From assembly GCF_017743975.1 (NCBI RefSeq), contig NZ_JAGHRC010000010.1, positions 1 to 64,000 on the forward strand: a stretch of DNA of 64,000 nucleotides. Direction: 5' to 3'. Both the position numbers and the translations under genes were made by a program. The stretch's first letter is position 1. The number at the start of each line of letters is the position of its first letter. Source of the stretch: Ruegeria sp. R14_0. Its GTDB lineage: Bacteria; Pseudomonadota; Alphaproteobacteria; Rhodobacterales; Rhodobacteraceae. Below, one piece after another: positions 45,852 to 55,774 of this stretch. Under the pieces are notes generated by a model, which saw only the letters and a program-made list of their open reading frames with translations, was not told the origin of the DNA and searched no databases.

Positions 45852-46168
45852 GCTGCCTTCATCCTTCTGTTCCGCCTGGAAAGTTAGGCGACCAGCGTAG
45901 GGTTTCTGGTTCATCACCACAACAGACGCAGTACTGGATGGCGTTCCGTGCGACTCTGTCCCTTTCAACACTTCAAAGACCTGGCCGCTTACACGTCAAG
46001 TAAGATGGATTTCTCTGAATTGCAGGACTCTTCGCAACAGATCCAAACTAATGAAGAAGTTCGTTGATAAGGGCTCTGCCTCGCAGTCAGACGGAGCGTT
46101 ACTTGGCAAGAGTGAGCCACGCCGCGTATTGTTGGAAACAACCATATCTCAATTGAAAAGCGGTCCAG
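45852..46168. other. Intergenic stretch without a supported gene
   Basis: About 317 bases between the divergent GFA and SDR genes. It presumably holds both promoters. No repeat or structured element was recognised. Confidence 0.5.
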
Positions 46169-46981
46169 ATGGAAACCTTGGGAAAAACTGCGGTTGTGAC
46201 AGGAGCCGGCAGCGGGATTGGGCGCGGTCTGGCTCGGGTTCTATCTAAAGCGGGAATGAACCTCGTTCTGGTAGGACATCACACGCCTCCATTGGAAGAA
46301 ACGGCGTCCTTATTGATGGGCAGCTCAATCATTGTAGAAGCGGATGTTTCGAACCTTGAAGATGTTCGGCTTACGGCAGACGAAACAATCCGTGCATTCG
46401 GCGCAGTCCACCTACTTTGCAACAACGCCGGGGTGGGTCCGTTTGCTGCGACGCAGGAGACAACTATAGAGGAATGGGAGTGGGTATTATCCGTCAACCT
46501 GTGGGGTGTTATTCACGGCGTACACGTCTTTCTTCCACTGTTTGAGGCTCAGAACGAGGGTCATGTCTACGCGACTGCCTCCGAGTCAGGCCTCTACGGA
46601 GTGCCCTTTCTTGCCGCATACAACACATCGAAATTTGCAGTTGTTGGATTGATGCAATCGCTTGAACGAGACTTACGGGCTTCTGGTTCCAGTGTAACTT
46701 CCTCCGTTCTTTGTCCCGGCGCGACACACACTCACCTTGTTGACGGGGAACGTCCCGTCGCGGCTGAAAGAGACGCGCCGATATCAGAGGAAACCAGTGC
46801 ATTTCAGAAGCAAGTGGCTCAGGTTGTGAAGGACGGTATGGACCCTGAAGCTGTAGCGGAGCGCGTTTTGGAAGGGATGAGAAAGAAGCAATTCTGGCAC
46901 TTTTCTCACGACCACGTTCCGCAAAAAGCCTTAAAACAAGCCCAGGTTATGGCTGCCGATTGCAAGCTCAGCCAGCTTTGA
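46169..46981 (+). CDS. Short-chain dehydrogenase/reductase
   Basis: 270 residues with a classical SDR core: cofactor motif VVTGAGSGIGRG, LCNNAGVG, catalytic Ser in ATASESGLYG and YNTSK for Tyr and Lys. Cofactor NAD(P)H; substrate unknown. The C-terminal tail (WHFSHDHVPQKAL) is longer than a minimal SDR. It converges with the thioesterase gene after ten bases. Confidence 0.94.
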   Translation: METLGKTAVVTGAGSGIGRGLARVLSKAGMNLVLVGHHTPPLEETASLLMGSSIIVEADVSNLEDVRLTADETIRAFGAVHLLCNNAGVGPFAATQETTIEEWEWVLSVNLWGVIHGVHVFLPLFEAQNEGHVYATASESGLYGVPFLAAYNTSKFAVVGLMQSLERDLRASGSSVTSSVLCPGATHTHLVDGERPVAAERDAPISEETSAFQKQVAQVVKDGMDPEAVAERVLEGMRKKQFWHFSHDHVPQKALKQAQVMAADCKLSQL

Positions 46982-46991
46982 ACCTGGTGGT

Positions 46992-47396
46992 TTAACCGTT
47001 CCAATCCAGAGTGAGCTGCGTTTGAGTCACAATCGCTGCAGTACGACCATCAGGCCGGGTAATCGTGGTCTGCCAAATCATCGTTTTTCGACCGCGATGC
47101 AGCGGAACACAGGTCAGCGTGATTTCGTCGCCAATCTGAACCGACCGGATAAAGTTCGTCTTACTCTCCAGGGTTGTTGTACTGGCACCTTTGTCCAGGT
47201 TCACTGCCGCAGCAACACCTCCGATGGAGTCTGCTGCCCCCATGATTGCGCCACCATGCATCACCCCGTTTCGATTGCCCATGTCTTCTCGAACAACCAG
47301 TTTCGCCACGACCTCTTCCACTGAAACGGACGCCAGTTCGAGCCCCATTGATTGGGAGTAAGGTGGTAACCAGTTCTGAATGCTTTTGTTATGCAT
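46992..47396 (-). CDS. PaaI-family hotdog thioesterase
   Basis: 134 residues with the hotdog fold and the PaaI motif GVMHGGAIMGAADSIGG, whose His and Asp are near the active site. Hydrolyses acyl-CoA or aryl-CoA thioesters in the cytoplasm. No CoA pathway genes adjoin it, so its substrate is unclear. Confidence 0.9.
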   Translation of the reverse strand: MHNKSIQNWLPPYSQSMGLELASVSVEEVVAKLVVREDMGNRNGVMHGGAIMGAADSIGGVAAAVNLDKGASTTTLESKTNFIRSVQIGDEITLTCVPLHRGRKTMIWQTTITRPDGRTAAIVTQTQLTLDWNG

Positions 47397-47531
47397 GTGC
47401 GGTTTTTCTCAGTGACGAAAACATCGGTGTTCCTTGGTGTTCAAACTCGGCGACCCACCACCATTTTGCCTGCGGTCGGAAAACCCTTATCCTTGTGGTT
47501 CATTCAAAATCAAATTGTAGGAGAAATTATC

Positions 47532-47894
47532 GTGTCCGTCCCGCAGATTGTCACTGTCGTCGGCTACATAACGATTCCAGAAACCCATGCAGCATCATTT
47601 CGAAAAAACTGCGCGGAAATGATTGAATTGCGCAAACAGGAACCTGGCCACTTGGCGTCAGCCTACAGTTTTGGCTCCGATGGAGCGGTGGTGTCCCGCG
47701 AAGATTATGACAGCGCAGATTCAGTAATCCGCCATATGGAACTGGGCAGCCACATTTTTGAAAGCACGCAGGAACTTGTCAGCATCACCGGCGTCGAATT
47801 GCATGGTCCTGCGGCTGAACTTGAAAAGCTACGCGAGCTGTTTAGCGGAATGAACCCGGGTTTCTTTGTCACCGAGTTTGGGTTTCGTCGGTAG
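47532..47894 (+). CDS. ABM-like small monooxygenase domain protein
   Basis: 120 residues from GTG 47532, preceded by AGGAGAAAT. The dimeric alpha/beta-barrel plan is seen: VTVVGYITIP, then FRKNCAEMIELRKQEPGHLA and SYSFGSDGAVVSREDYDS. Similar proteins are quinol or antibiotic-type monooxygenases; function here unknown. An in-frame upstream extension to 47391 overlaps the divergent thioesterase start and is rejected. Confidence 0.75.
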   Translation: MSVPQIVTVVGYITIPETHAASFRKNCAEMIELRKQEPGHLASAYSFGSDGAVVSREDYDSADSVIRHMELGSHIFESTQELVSITGVELHGPAAELEKLRELFSGMNPGFFVTEFGFRR

Positions 47895-47985
47895 TTTGGC
47901 ATGCATGACGGTTGGGCTGAAAACTGATAAGGTGTGTCCAGCCCGATGATCGGGTTTCTGCTTATGATCGGTGGAGACAGTCCGC

Positions 47986-48537
47986 ATGATTGGAAGACGC
48001 CGCTTTTTGACACGTCTGATTCCGACAACATTCTGGACGTCCTTCATAATGCGTAGCCTTTCCCGAAACGCGGAGGCAAAGACCGTCGAAAACGAAAGCT
48101 ACAAGTTTCTCACAACGACCGAGGCTGAGACACTGGCTGCTTGGTGCGCGACCATCGTTTCTGGCGCAGACCAGGCCGGGGTCGCCAGGTTTGTCGACGA
48201 AAATCTCGCAGGAGATCAGGCCGCGTCCCTGTTGCTTCTCAGGTACCTCGATGCCAGCGATATGGCAGGATTTTATCGCAACGGGATCTCGGGCATTGAA
48301 AAAGAATGCCAGCACCGGTTTGGCTTGTCCTTTGCGCGGGCAACTACCGGTCAGCGACAGGATTTGGTTGAGGCGGCAGTAGCGTCCAAGATGCAGGTTT
48401 GGACCGATCCAGATCCGAATTTCTTCTATTTCATTTCGCGCAGCGACGCGGTGGATGTTGTTTATGGCACGCAGACGGGATTTGCGGATCTGAAGATTCC
48501 TTATCTCGCCCATATTCCACCACCCAAACCCTGGTAG
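47986..48537 (+). CDS. Gluconate 2-dehydrogenase subunit 3-like protein
   Basis: 183 residues with a Tat-like beginning (MIGRRRFLTRLIPTTFW), then a helical domain of the gluconate 2-dehydrogenase gamma-subunit family (FLTTTEAETLAAWCATIVSG; PYLAHIPPPKPW at the end). The subunit supports a membrane-bound FAD sugar or alcohol dehydrogenase and carries its Tat signal. The FAD subunit follows after 41 bases. No cytochrome subunit is adjacent. Confidence 0.85.
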   Translation: MIGRRRFLTRLIPTTFWTSFIMRSLSRNAEAKTVENESYKFLTTTEAETLAAWCATIVSGADQAGVARFVDENLAGDQAASLLLLRYLDASDMAGFYRNGISGIEKECQHRFGLSFARATTGQRQDLVEAAVASKMQVWTDPDPNFFYFISRSDAVDVVYGTQTGFADLKIPYLAHIPPPKPW

Positions 48538-48578
48538 CAATTCAGCGGCCCGAGAGAGTCCCAAAACACAGAGAACCA

Positions 48579-50156
48579 ATGTCCGAAATCTCACACGATA
48601 AGGTCGAAGTTGTTATCATCGGCTCTGGCATTGCCGGCAGCACAATGGCGGCCGAATTGGGCGAGGCGGGGTTCAATGTGCTGGTTTTGGAGGCCGGGCC
48701 AGAGCGAAAGCTCTCGGATATGATCAGCTCGCAAATCTGGTCCCGGCGGCTCAGATGGGCCGGCCCGGAGGTTCTGGAAACAGGTGACCTTGTGGGAGCT
48801 GCGAACTTTGCCATGGGGTGGGGGACCGGCGGTGCGGGATTGCATTGGTATGCCAACTGGTACCGGCTGCATCCGGACGATTTTCAGGTCAAAACCCTGT
48901 ACGGGCGCAGTCTGGACTGGCCCATCGGGTATGATGATTTGCGGCCATGGTATGACCACGCGCAGTCCTATTTCGGCGTTTCGGGCAACGATGACCCCAA
49001 TGCACCGCCCGGCGAAGTTTATTCCATGCCTGCCATACCCCTGTCCAAACAATCATCAGCAATCAAACCCGGGTTTGATGCAGAAGGTTTGGAGCTCACG
49101 ACAAATACTCTGGCGATAAACTCTGCCCCGCATGACGGGAGAGCGGGTTGTCTGCTTGATGGCTGGTGCGATGCGGGATGTCCGATCGGCGCTTTGGCAA
49201 ACCCCTTGGTACTACAATGGCCACGGGCCCGAAAAGCTGGGGTTGAACTACGCCACAACGCCTATGTGGCACGGATTGAAACAGATCCTTCGGGGTCTAA
49301 GGCAACCGGGGTTCTGTATCTTGATGAACAGGGCCGAGAAAACCTGCAACCCGTCGATATCGTCATCTCGGCCTGTCATACGATCTGGAATGCACGGCTG
49401 CTGCTGTTATCGTCCAGCGATAAACATCCCGATGGGCTGGGCAATGGCAGCAAGACACTGGGGCGCTATTTCACGTCCCATGCGCTTACGACCATCCACG
49501 GGCTTTTCTCGCAGGAAACTGAACCGCATTTGGGTGTGTCCGGTGCCAATACGCTTTGCCTGGATGGCTATGGCGACAAACAACCGGCGAAAGGGGCCTT
49601 TGGCAGCCGCGCCTGGCTTGTCGGGCAGGCTGCAAAACCCAACGATCTTTTGGGAACCGCCCTGGCCAAACCCGAATTGTTTGGCGACGCCCTGGATGAC
49701 TATCTGCGTAACGCGAGCCGGCACTATGGCAACATGACGGTGCTCTGCGAAGAGGACAGTATTCCGGAAAACCGCATCACACTCGACGCGTCAAAACGGG
49801 ATCGATACGGGTTGCCGCAAGCGCATGTGAGCAATTCGCTTCCGCAAGTAAATGCGGCCAGATCGGTACTTGCCAAGGAAGAGGGCCTGCGCATCTTCAA
49901 GGCGGCTGGGACCAGTGACGCCTGGGCGGGTCCACGAAGCCCGATGCACATGATGGGTGGAACAATCATGGGCGATGATGCATCCGCGTCTGTCACGAAT
50001 TCCTTTGGGCAGGTGCACGAGGTGGACAACCTGTTTGTGGCTGGCGCAAGCCTGTTTCCCACACCCGGTGCCATCAACCCGACGGCAACACTGGCCGCAT
50101 TGGTGTTCCGAACAGCGGACTATATTCGCACTCATCGGTCGGAGTTGTTGCCCTAA
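48579..50156 (+). CDS. GMC-family FAD oxidoreductase (gluconate/sorbitol dehydrogenase-like)
   Basis: 525 residues from ATG 48579. FAD-binding motif VVIIGSGIAGSTMAAELG at the start; GAANFAMGWGTGGAGLHW; C-terminal GASLFPTPGAINPTATLA with the active-site Asn. It has no signal peptide of its own, so it is probably exported with the Tat-carrying gamma subunit upstream. Oxidises a sugar or alcohol and passes electrons to the quinone pool or a cytochrome. The longer frame from 48399 overlaps the upstream gene and is rejected. Confidence 0.92.
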   Translation: MSEISHDKVEVVIIGSGIAGSTMAAELGEAGFNVLVLEAGPERKLSDMISSQIWSRRLRWAGPEVLETGDLVGAANFAMGWGTGGAGLHWYANWYRLHPDDFQVKTLYGRSLDWPIGYDDLRPWYDHAQSYFGVSGNDDPNAPPGEVYSMPAIPLSKQSSAIKPGFDAEGLELTTNTLAINSAPHDGRAGCLLDGWCDAGCPIGALANPLVLQWPRARKAGVELRHNAYVARIETDPSGSKATGVLYLDEQGRENLQPVDIVISACHTIWNARLLLLSSSDKHPDGLGNGSKTLGRYFTSHALTTIHGLFSQETEPHLGVSGANTLCLDGYGDKQPAKGAFGSRAWLVGQAAKPNDLLGTALAKPELFGDALDDYLRNASRHYGNMTVLCEEDSIPENRITLDASKRDRYGLPQAHVSNSLPQVNAARSVLAKEEGLRIFKAAGTSDAWAGPRSPMHMMGGTIMGDDASASVTNSFGQVHEVDNLFVAGASLFPTPGAINPTATLAALVFRTADYIRTHRSELLP

Positions 50157-50220
50157 AGTGATCAACGGCTGATGGCTGCCCGACGCGCCACCGTGGAATA
50201 TGTGAGCGTTGAGACGTGAC

Positions 50221-51141
50221 TTAAGTTGGGTGGTCTATTTCTCTTGCCATAGACTTCAAGTGGCGCATATCGGTTCCACAGCATCCTCCAAAAACCTGGA
50301 TCGATGGATTGTTCCGCATAACTTCGGCCATCTGCTTACCAAGTTGGTGAGGGTCACCTTCGTCCAATTCCTCCGCTTCGTCGAGCTCTGCATGGGAGCA
50401 ACTCGATGCGTTTGCTACAATCCCTCGAATTCGCGGGTGGTTGTTGATCGCTCCCGCGAAATGGGTAGGGTGAGCGCAGTTGACCATGAAGAACAATGCG
50501 GTTGAGTTGGTTGCCGTGTCGATCTGATCGATGGCGTCAACGAGTTTGGTACCGTCTGCCAGGCACCCGTCGGTCTCTACCACCAGAGACATTATGATCT
50601 GCAGCTCAACATCTTTTGCCGCGAGTATACAGCCCGCAGCTTCGCTGGGGCGGTTGAATGTGTAAGCGGTGACAAGATCGACGCTTGTCTCTTTGAGAGT
50701 GTCCAGCTGGGCTCTGTGATAGTGCCGGGCATCTTCGACAGATATCGGTGAAACGTCTGCATATGGGTCATAGCGCGGGCCAATACAGGCCGAGACCAGG
50801 ATATCATCGCGACCAGCTGCCCGACGCACATCTTCCATCAAACTTACAGCATCCTTGTTTACATTTATGAGCCGTTCTGCATCATATCCCAGGGGTGCAG
50901 CGCGGTCGACATTCGCCATCCAGGTGGGTGCATCAAGAATACATCCAACATTCATTTCATTGGCCAGGTCGACAAGATCGCGCATCTGTCCGGCCAAAAT
51001 TGCCCGGGTTTCGGGTTTTTCCAGCAATGGAAAAGACGCAAATCCGGGCAGTTCAACCCCGTGATTGTAAATCAGGTCAGTGCCGGTGCCAGCGTATACC
51101 AGATGTTTTCCATCACCTTCGTGCGGGAGCTGTCGTGCCAT
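50221..51141 (-). CDS. Homocysteine S-methyltransferase-family protein
   Basis: 306 residues from ATG 51141. The zinc ligands of this family are seen: Cys in FFMVNCAHPTHF and the pair in VFGGCCGTDMRHL; N-terminal GTGTDLIYNHG fits. Members move a methyl group from a methylated donor (S-methylmethionine, betaine) to homocysteine or a related thiol. Substrate not predictable. It is a single gene. Confidence 0.92.
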   Translation of the reverse strand: MARQLPHEGDGKHLVYAGTGTDLIYNHGVELPGFASFPLLEKPETRAILAGQMRDLVDLANEMNVGCILDAPTWMANVDRAAPLGYDAERLINVNKDAVSLMEDVRRAAGRDDILVSACIGPRYDPYADVSPISVEDARHYHRAQLDTLKETSVDLVTAYTFNRPSEAAGCILAAKDVELQIIMSLVVETDGCLADGTKLVDAIDQIDTATNSTALFFMVNCAHPTHFAGAINNHPRIRGIVANASSCSHAELDEAEELDEGDPHQLGKQMAEVMRNNPSIQVFGGCCGTDMRHLKSMAREIDHPT

Positions 51142-51361
51142 CTGATGCGCGCCTTTCACTGTTGTTGTTCAAAACCGAATGTAATTCGTCTCGGGCCGCC
51201 TGTGAACTGTGATGCCGCAGAGACATGCGTCCCCGAAAGCAATTTCGACGACAAGGCCTTCAGGGCGGAGCAATCCTGACAGCCGTTGATAAGAACAAGA
51301 CTAAATCGCCCAGTTTGGTTTCGTTTTGGTGAGCGCGAACCTGATTTCCCTGAGAACTTGG

Positions 51362-52654
51362 CTACTCAGCGTCCTCTTTACTGCCGTTTTTTGCAATTGT
51401 CGCAAGCGCAGCGTCGACGTATTCACATACCTGCTCGATTTCGCGATCAAGCATGCCGCTGCTCTTTGTTTCATCCGAAATGGCCGTTAGCTCGAAGGTG
51501 ATGACATCCAAATCTTCACCGGGAGCAGCGTTGGCCAAACGTTTCAGAGCCCTGATGATTGCCTCGGTGACCAGCCCATTGCCTCGGGCTGCGCGTCTTA
51601 GGGGTGGAAACGAGTCACGAAACAAAGACTTTGCTGTGATGGACGGGTAAACCAGACGAACGGCACCCGCGTCATCTCTATAAACACCGGTGCACAGGTC
51701 AGACGACCAGGCGCGTGCCAAAGAAGCTGACAGCCTGTCAATACACACAATTGCGGTAAAGGTGTCGTTGACGCCCGGCGATAAAGCCCGAAGTGCGATT
51801 TCGACAAGCAGGTGTACAGAAAAGCGAATATCACCATTTGGATCCCGTGCGGCTGCGAGTGGAGCCGCCGCTAGCACCAGATCGGAGATATCTTCGCCGG
51901 CATCACCGTGGACGGTCGCCAGAGTATCGCTCGGCACCAGAAAGTCGCCGGGCTGGACGTCGAAACCAATAACAGCGTTTGCGTCCCGGGCTGTTTTCAC
52001 CAATTCAGCAGCATTGATGAAGTCCAGGTAACCCGTGCCAGACGACAAGATTTGGTGTGACGCTCCCTCCCAGAGGACAACGTTGGATGCGTGCAAGTCC
52101 GCGCTGTCTTTAAGTGCTTCATCGATCTGGAGGTCCAGAGCCTTTGATATCCTGGCGGCCTCCTGATCAATCGTGACCCGTGTGGATACTGTGTGAACAA
52201 ACAACAGCAGCATCAGAACTGAAATGATTGCGTAGAGAAGGCCAACAGTGGTGGCTATGTTGATGGAAACATCGTCGCGGATTAACCACAGGACCAGAAT
52301 ACTGTACAGAAACGTGGCGCCAAGTGAGCCAACGGCAATCTGGTTCACACGATCTTCACTGAAACGCTGCAGGAGCCTTGGTCCTATGGATCCAGCCGCC
52401 AATGTATAGACCAAGAGTACAATGGAATAGACCATGACCAACGCCGACATTGAAGCGGTGGCAATCACCCCTAATACCTTGCTTGCGGTATTCTGAGGAA
52501 CGGCAATCACAGATGGTACAACCCATCCCCAGCGCAAGAGCGCCTGCTCAAGAAGAAAAACAACCCACGCCACCGCAAGCCCTGAAAGACTTATGAGGGA
52601 GGGGATTGTCAGAAACCCGCGAAAATACTTCACAATTTCTCCAGATGTCCGCAT
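51362..52654 (-). CDS. DUF2254 membrane protein
   Basis: 430 residues; the ATG at 52654 follows GGAGGTCACC and is preferred to longer starts. Four N-terminal membrane helices, then a soluble C-terminal domain with the family motif IALRALSPGVNDTFTAI. Function of the family is unknown. It leads the same-strand neighbourhood of the stress genes at 52774-53962, though not clearly as one operon. Confidence 0.88.
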   Translation of the reverse strand: MRTSGEIVKYFRGFLTIPSLISLSGLAVAWVVFLLEQALLRWGWVVPSVIAVPQNTASKVLGVIATASMSALVMVYSIVLLVYTLAAGSIGPRLLQRFSEDRVNQIAVGSLGATFLYSILVLWLIRDDVSINIATTVGLLYAIISVLMLLLFVHTVSTRVTIDQEAARISKALDLQIDEALKDSADLHASNVVLWEGASHQILSSGTGYLDFINAAELVKTARDANAVIGFDVQPGDFLVPSDTLATVHGDAGEDISDLVLAAAPLAAARDPNGDIRFSVHLLVEIALRALSPGVNDTFTAIVCIDRLSASLARAWSSDLCTGVYRDDAGAVRLVYPSITAKSLFRDSFPPLRRAARGNGLVTEAIIRALKRLANAAPGEDLDVITFELTAISDETKSSGMLDREIEQVCEYVDAALATIAKNGSKEDAE

Positions 52655-52773
52655 GGTGACCTCCGATTTCATGTGCTTTCGCTGGAATTTGAGGCGGACA
52701 TACCCCGCTTTACGCGTGCCGCACGACAAAATTGTTCAGAAGGCGCCGACAACTAATGCCCGGAACAAACGTT

Positions 52774-52971
52774 TCAATCCGAAGAGAAAAATTCATCGAC
52801 CTCGCGCCGCACCTCTTCTTTCGATTTGCCGTACTTCTCCTGAAGTATGCCTTCCAGTTTGTCCCGATCCCCTTTGACCTTATCGAGATCGTCCTCAGTG
52901 AGTTCAGCCCATTTGGCTTGAACACTGCCTTTTAGTTGTTTCCATTGACCTTGGATTTGGTCCCAGTTCAT
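52774..52971 (-). CDS. CsbD-family stress protein
   Basis: 65 residues, start MNWDQIQGQWKQLKGSV, with the typical KWAELTEDDLDKVKGDRDKL core. Family members are small, hydrophilic and induced in general stress. It lies beside a coiled-coil protein gene and a Dps gene on the same strand. Confidence 0.95.
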   Translation of the reverse strand: MNWDQIQGQWKQLKGSVQAKWAELTEDDLDKVKGDRDKLEGILQEKYGKSKEEVRREVDEFFSSD

Positions 52972-53126
52972 TTCAATTCTCCAACAAGTTCATTGAGCAC
53001 GTCACACCGTGCAAGAAACCAACCGCGCCATCGTACTGCCGTATCCCGCCTGGCGGGCTCGCGAAAGCTGGCACGGTCATCTTTGGCGCTCGGCAAACCA
53101 GCAGCGCATTGGGTAAATGCTGACAA

Positions 53127-53411
53127 CTACGACAAACGGCTGGCCGCTTTCTTCAGCGCAGATTGCATCTCGTCCCAGGCTTTTTCGTAGCCGTCACGCA
53201 TATCTTCCCAGGCCTCATCGCTGGTTTTCCTTAGCTCTTCCAGCTTAGCCTCCGCTTCACTCTTTGCTGAGTAAAGCGCATTAAGGTGGTCCTGGTAATC
53301 TTTCTTTGCATCTGCCTCGGCTGCATGCAGCTTTGCCTTCAGCACGTCAATTTGGGCGTTCCAGGCGTCCAGTTGCAATTTTGCTTTCTTCTCATAACCA
53401 ACGCGCGTCAT
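53127..53411 (-). CDS. Small coiled-coil protein
   Basis: 94 residues, highly charged and helical throughout (AKLHAAEADAKKDYQDHLNA; SEAEAKLEELRKTSDEAWED). No signal peptide and no recognised family. Proteins of this kind are often found next to CsbD and Dps genes; a stress role is inferred from context. Preceded by AAGAAAGGAAG. Confidence 0.7.
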   Translation of the reverse strand: MTRVGYEKKAKLQLDAWNAQIDVLKAKLHAAEADAKKDYQDHLNALYSAKSEAEAKLEELRKTSDEAWEDMRDGYEKAWDEMQSALKKAASRLS

Positions 53412-53461
53412 ATCGCTTCCTTTCTTTCTTTCCGATCAACCTGGCTTTTGGCGACGAGCGG

Positions 53462-53962
53462 TCAGGTCGCAACAATGGCCTTGAGCATCCAAACAGCCTC
53501 TTCGTGTTTTGCCATTCTTGTGTTCATCAGATCTTCGGTTGCACCGTCACCGTGACGCGATGCGAGCGTTGCCGTTTCACGTAGTTTGCGTGCCACTGTT
53601 TCGTTATCTGTGATCAGTTGCTTGATCATCCCGTGCGCGTCCTTGACGGTCTCCTCTTCGGTCAGTTTGGCCTGGCTGACCATGTCGGTGAACGATATCG
53701 GTGCCACGTGGCCTAGAGCTCGTATACGCTCCGCAAGAGTATCGATTGCCTCAAACAGGTCGCGATACTGTCGCTCCGTCAGCTCGTGGATCGGCAGGAA
53801 AAGGGGGCCAACAACGTTCCAGTGGCACCCTTGCGTCTTTACCATCAGCAGCATGCTGTCACACAGGATTTCTGTCACCTCATTTGCGATCCAGGCATTC
53901 TTGTCGATACCTGTGTCGTGGGATTCATCTTGCGCTTCGGGTCTCAGGACTTGCTGTGTCAT
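53462..53962 (-). CDS. dps: Dps-family ferritin-like protein
   Basis: 166 residues, ferroxidase-centre motifs HWNVVGPLFLPIHEL and LFEAIDTLAERIRALGH. Forms a 12-subunit shell that binds iron and DNA and limits oxidative damage. GAGGTG lies 8 bases before the ATG. Part of the CsbD/coiled-coil/Dps stress group. No OxyR-type site was searched for successfully. Confidence 0.93.
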   Translation of the reverse strand: MTQQVLRPEAQDESHDTGIDKNAWIANEVTEILCDSMLLMVKTQGCHWNVVGPLFLPIHELTERQYRDLFEAIDTLAERIRALGHVAPISFTDMVSQAKLTEEETVKDAHGMIKQLITDNETVARKLRETATLASRHGDGATEDLMNTRMAKHEEAVWMLKAIVAT

Positions 53963-54180
53963 GTTTCACCTCTTTTGCTTTGCTCTTGATGTAAAGATAG
54001 GTGGTGGGTCAAAAAATACAAATAAAAACATATGGTTAAGTCATGTATCACACCTACCACATAGCTCTTCCATCGCATGACTGACCGCCGCACCCAACAT
54101 TGCCTGCGAATGTCGTTGTAGACATGGAATAGCACTGGCATACATGAATGGAGTAAGTGACGTAAGTTGAGGCTTAGAAC

Positions 54181-54399
54181 GTGCCAGATCAATCCCGACC
54201 TCCGAAGCGGACTGAAAAGCTCCAATTGATGCTTGATCTTGAAGAGCTCAAGGCAATCGATGATTGGCGGTTTGAAAACCGCCTGCCATCCAGGGCTGCT
54301 GCCATTCGCGAACTCATCCGCAGAGGTCTGAACACGGACGAATTCGGCGAACCACCAACGGATGCTGCCTCAGGTGAGTTTCGCGTGACGGATGAATGA
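54181..54399 (+). CDS. Small ribbon-helix-helix-like protein
   Basis: 72 residues from GTG 54181. Residues about 10-45 (LQLMLDLEELKAIDDWRFEN, then LPSRAAAIRELIRRGL) match the ribbon-helix-helix plan: a beta strand followed by two helices. It may be a small regulator or an antitoxin without a partner. A possible coupled frame starts at 54396 but cannot be supported. Confidence 0.65.
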   Translation: MPDQSRPPKRTEKLQLMLDLEELKAIDDWRFENRLPSRAAAIRELIRRGLNTDEFGEPPTDAASGEFRVTDE

Positions 54400-54872
54400 C
54401 ACGCAACAAGCTCGCTCGTACATGGAACGCTCCACGCTGTAAGGAAAAACCGGCTTTCTATTTTGCTGCTTTGGCACGCGACGCGATGTGTTTCAAATGG
54501 CATAAGGAATCTGGAAAAGCACTGAGTGGTTCGACGCCACAGCGAAGCCACCCTTGGCGATCCGAGGCCCGGAATACTCCAGTGCCCCGGCTGTTTGTTC
54601 TCACCACAGGAGATTTGCCAGAACCGCTTCATCGACCCGAAGGCCAAGAACTGGTTTGTTGGTTGGACCAAGCAAGCACCAAGATTTGCGACGCCACAGT
54701 TGTGATGTCTGACCTGGATGATAGCTGAAGACTTCCCTGCCAACTCGAGCGGACGCTTCAAGACGTTGGGAGACCTTCTACCCGCTGCCAGTTTTCAGGC
54801 ATGTCACAATACCTTGAATTCTTATTTCACAAACTATTCTTCTTCACCCTTTTGTGAAACTTTGGAACGGTT
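54400..54872. other. Stretch with only doubtful frames
   Basis: A 110-codon plus frame (54396-54728) begins with ATGA overlap to the RHH gene but has no family pattern, and a longer minus frame covers the same DNA. Codon bias does not separate them by eye. Neither is called. Confidence 0.35.
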
Positions 54873-55172
54873 ATGAGTGACAGAAGATGCAATTTTCAGA
54901 AGACAGTGGAACGGTCTGAACTCAAATCAGCTCTCTCGGATGGGTTTTGTGATCATTGCGAAGTAACAAGTTCGGAACTATTTCAGCGCGGAGAGGTGCT
55001 GGAAATCTGCGGTCAAGAATATTGTTTTGACTATGAAACCGGCGTGTCTACCGAGACTGTGATTACATTGTGCCCAAGTTGTCATGAGGCCAACCATCTG
55101 GACGCACAGCAACGGCATAACCCTTGTCACATTTCGGCAAGACGTAGCCGAGAAAAAGGGATTGGTCGCTAG
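54873..55172 (+). CDS. Small HNH-like zinc protein
   Basis: 99 residues with two CxxC pairs, FCDHCE and LCPSCHEANHLDAQQRHNPC, the second resembling the C-x2-C-H-x3-H end of HNH domains. The first catalytic histidine of HNH nucleases is not clear. It may be a zinc-binding nuclease-like protein. Alone; followed by 280 bases without a gene. Confidence 0.55.
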   Translation: MSDRRCNFQKTVERSELKSALSDGFCDHCEVTSSELFQRGEVLEICGQEYCFDYETGVSTETVITLCPSCHEANHLDAQQRHNPCHISARRSREKGIGR

Positions 55173-55452
55173 ACTCTGGCGGCGCAGGGCAGGGGCCAGC
55201 GGACCGCTTGACCGTTGACGGACATGGTCAATCGTTTTTGTGGCCGTTGGCGGTAGCATATTGTATTTGATCTAGTCAGTTGAAATCGCTCAAAGGTCTC
55301 GCGCCCGAGTATTGAGGCCTCATCACCTGGTGAATGTCAACTTTCCGACCGCCAGGTAACAGACAGAAAAGTACTAGACGAATTTCTCTATTGCCCCGGC
55401 ATCTACTTCTCACCCCTTGTTTCAAAAGGCACATTGCCATTCGATAGGCTGC

Positions 55453-55770
55453 CTATTCTTCGCCCTTTTCGTCACAGAATAACTCGTAGAGCACAGCAAC
55501 AATCGCCAATACTCGTTGGTCGACTATCCTGTAGTAGATGTTCTTCCCGTCGCGCCGAGCGCCGATCAGCCCAGAGAGAGGAAGCCGAGACAACTGCTGC
55601 GAGGCAGCGGCCTGCCGCATGCTGAAAGTCTCTTCAATCTCTCCGACTGATTTCTCACCATGAAGAAGCAGGCACAATATCTTCAGACGGCCGTCATGCG
55701 CCATGGCTTTAAGAAAGTCGGTTGCTTCAAGAGCATTTTGGCTTAGATCAGCTTTCAAGCAGCGCACCAT
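55453..55770 (-). CDS. ArsR-family repressor of the SqrR/BigR persulfide-sensing type
   Basis: 105 residues from ATG 55770. Winged helix with FLKAMAHDGRLKILCLLL, then MRQAAASQQLSRLPLSGLIG and RRDGKNIYYRI. Cysteines lie at residues 4, 33 and 99 (MVRC, KILCLLL, LFCDEK), the positions used in SqrR and BigR, which form a disulfide or tetrasulfide with sulfane sulfur. Its usual targets (sulfide oxidation genes) are not next to it, so it controls itself or distant genes. A candidate operator overlaps the start. Confidence 0.85.
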   Translation of the reverse strand: MVRCLKADLSQNALEATDFLKAMAHDGRLKILCLLLHGEKSVGEIEETFSMRQAAASQQLSRLPLSGLIGARRDGKNIYYRIVDQRVLAIVAVLYELFCDEKGEE

Positions 55771-55774
55771 TGAG

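Noticed and set aside
54396..54728. 110-codon frame coupled to the RHH-like gene
   Set aside because: The ATGA overlap is suggestive, but the protein shows no known pattern and an even longer frame lies on the other strand.
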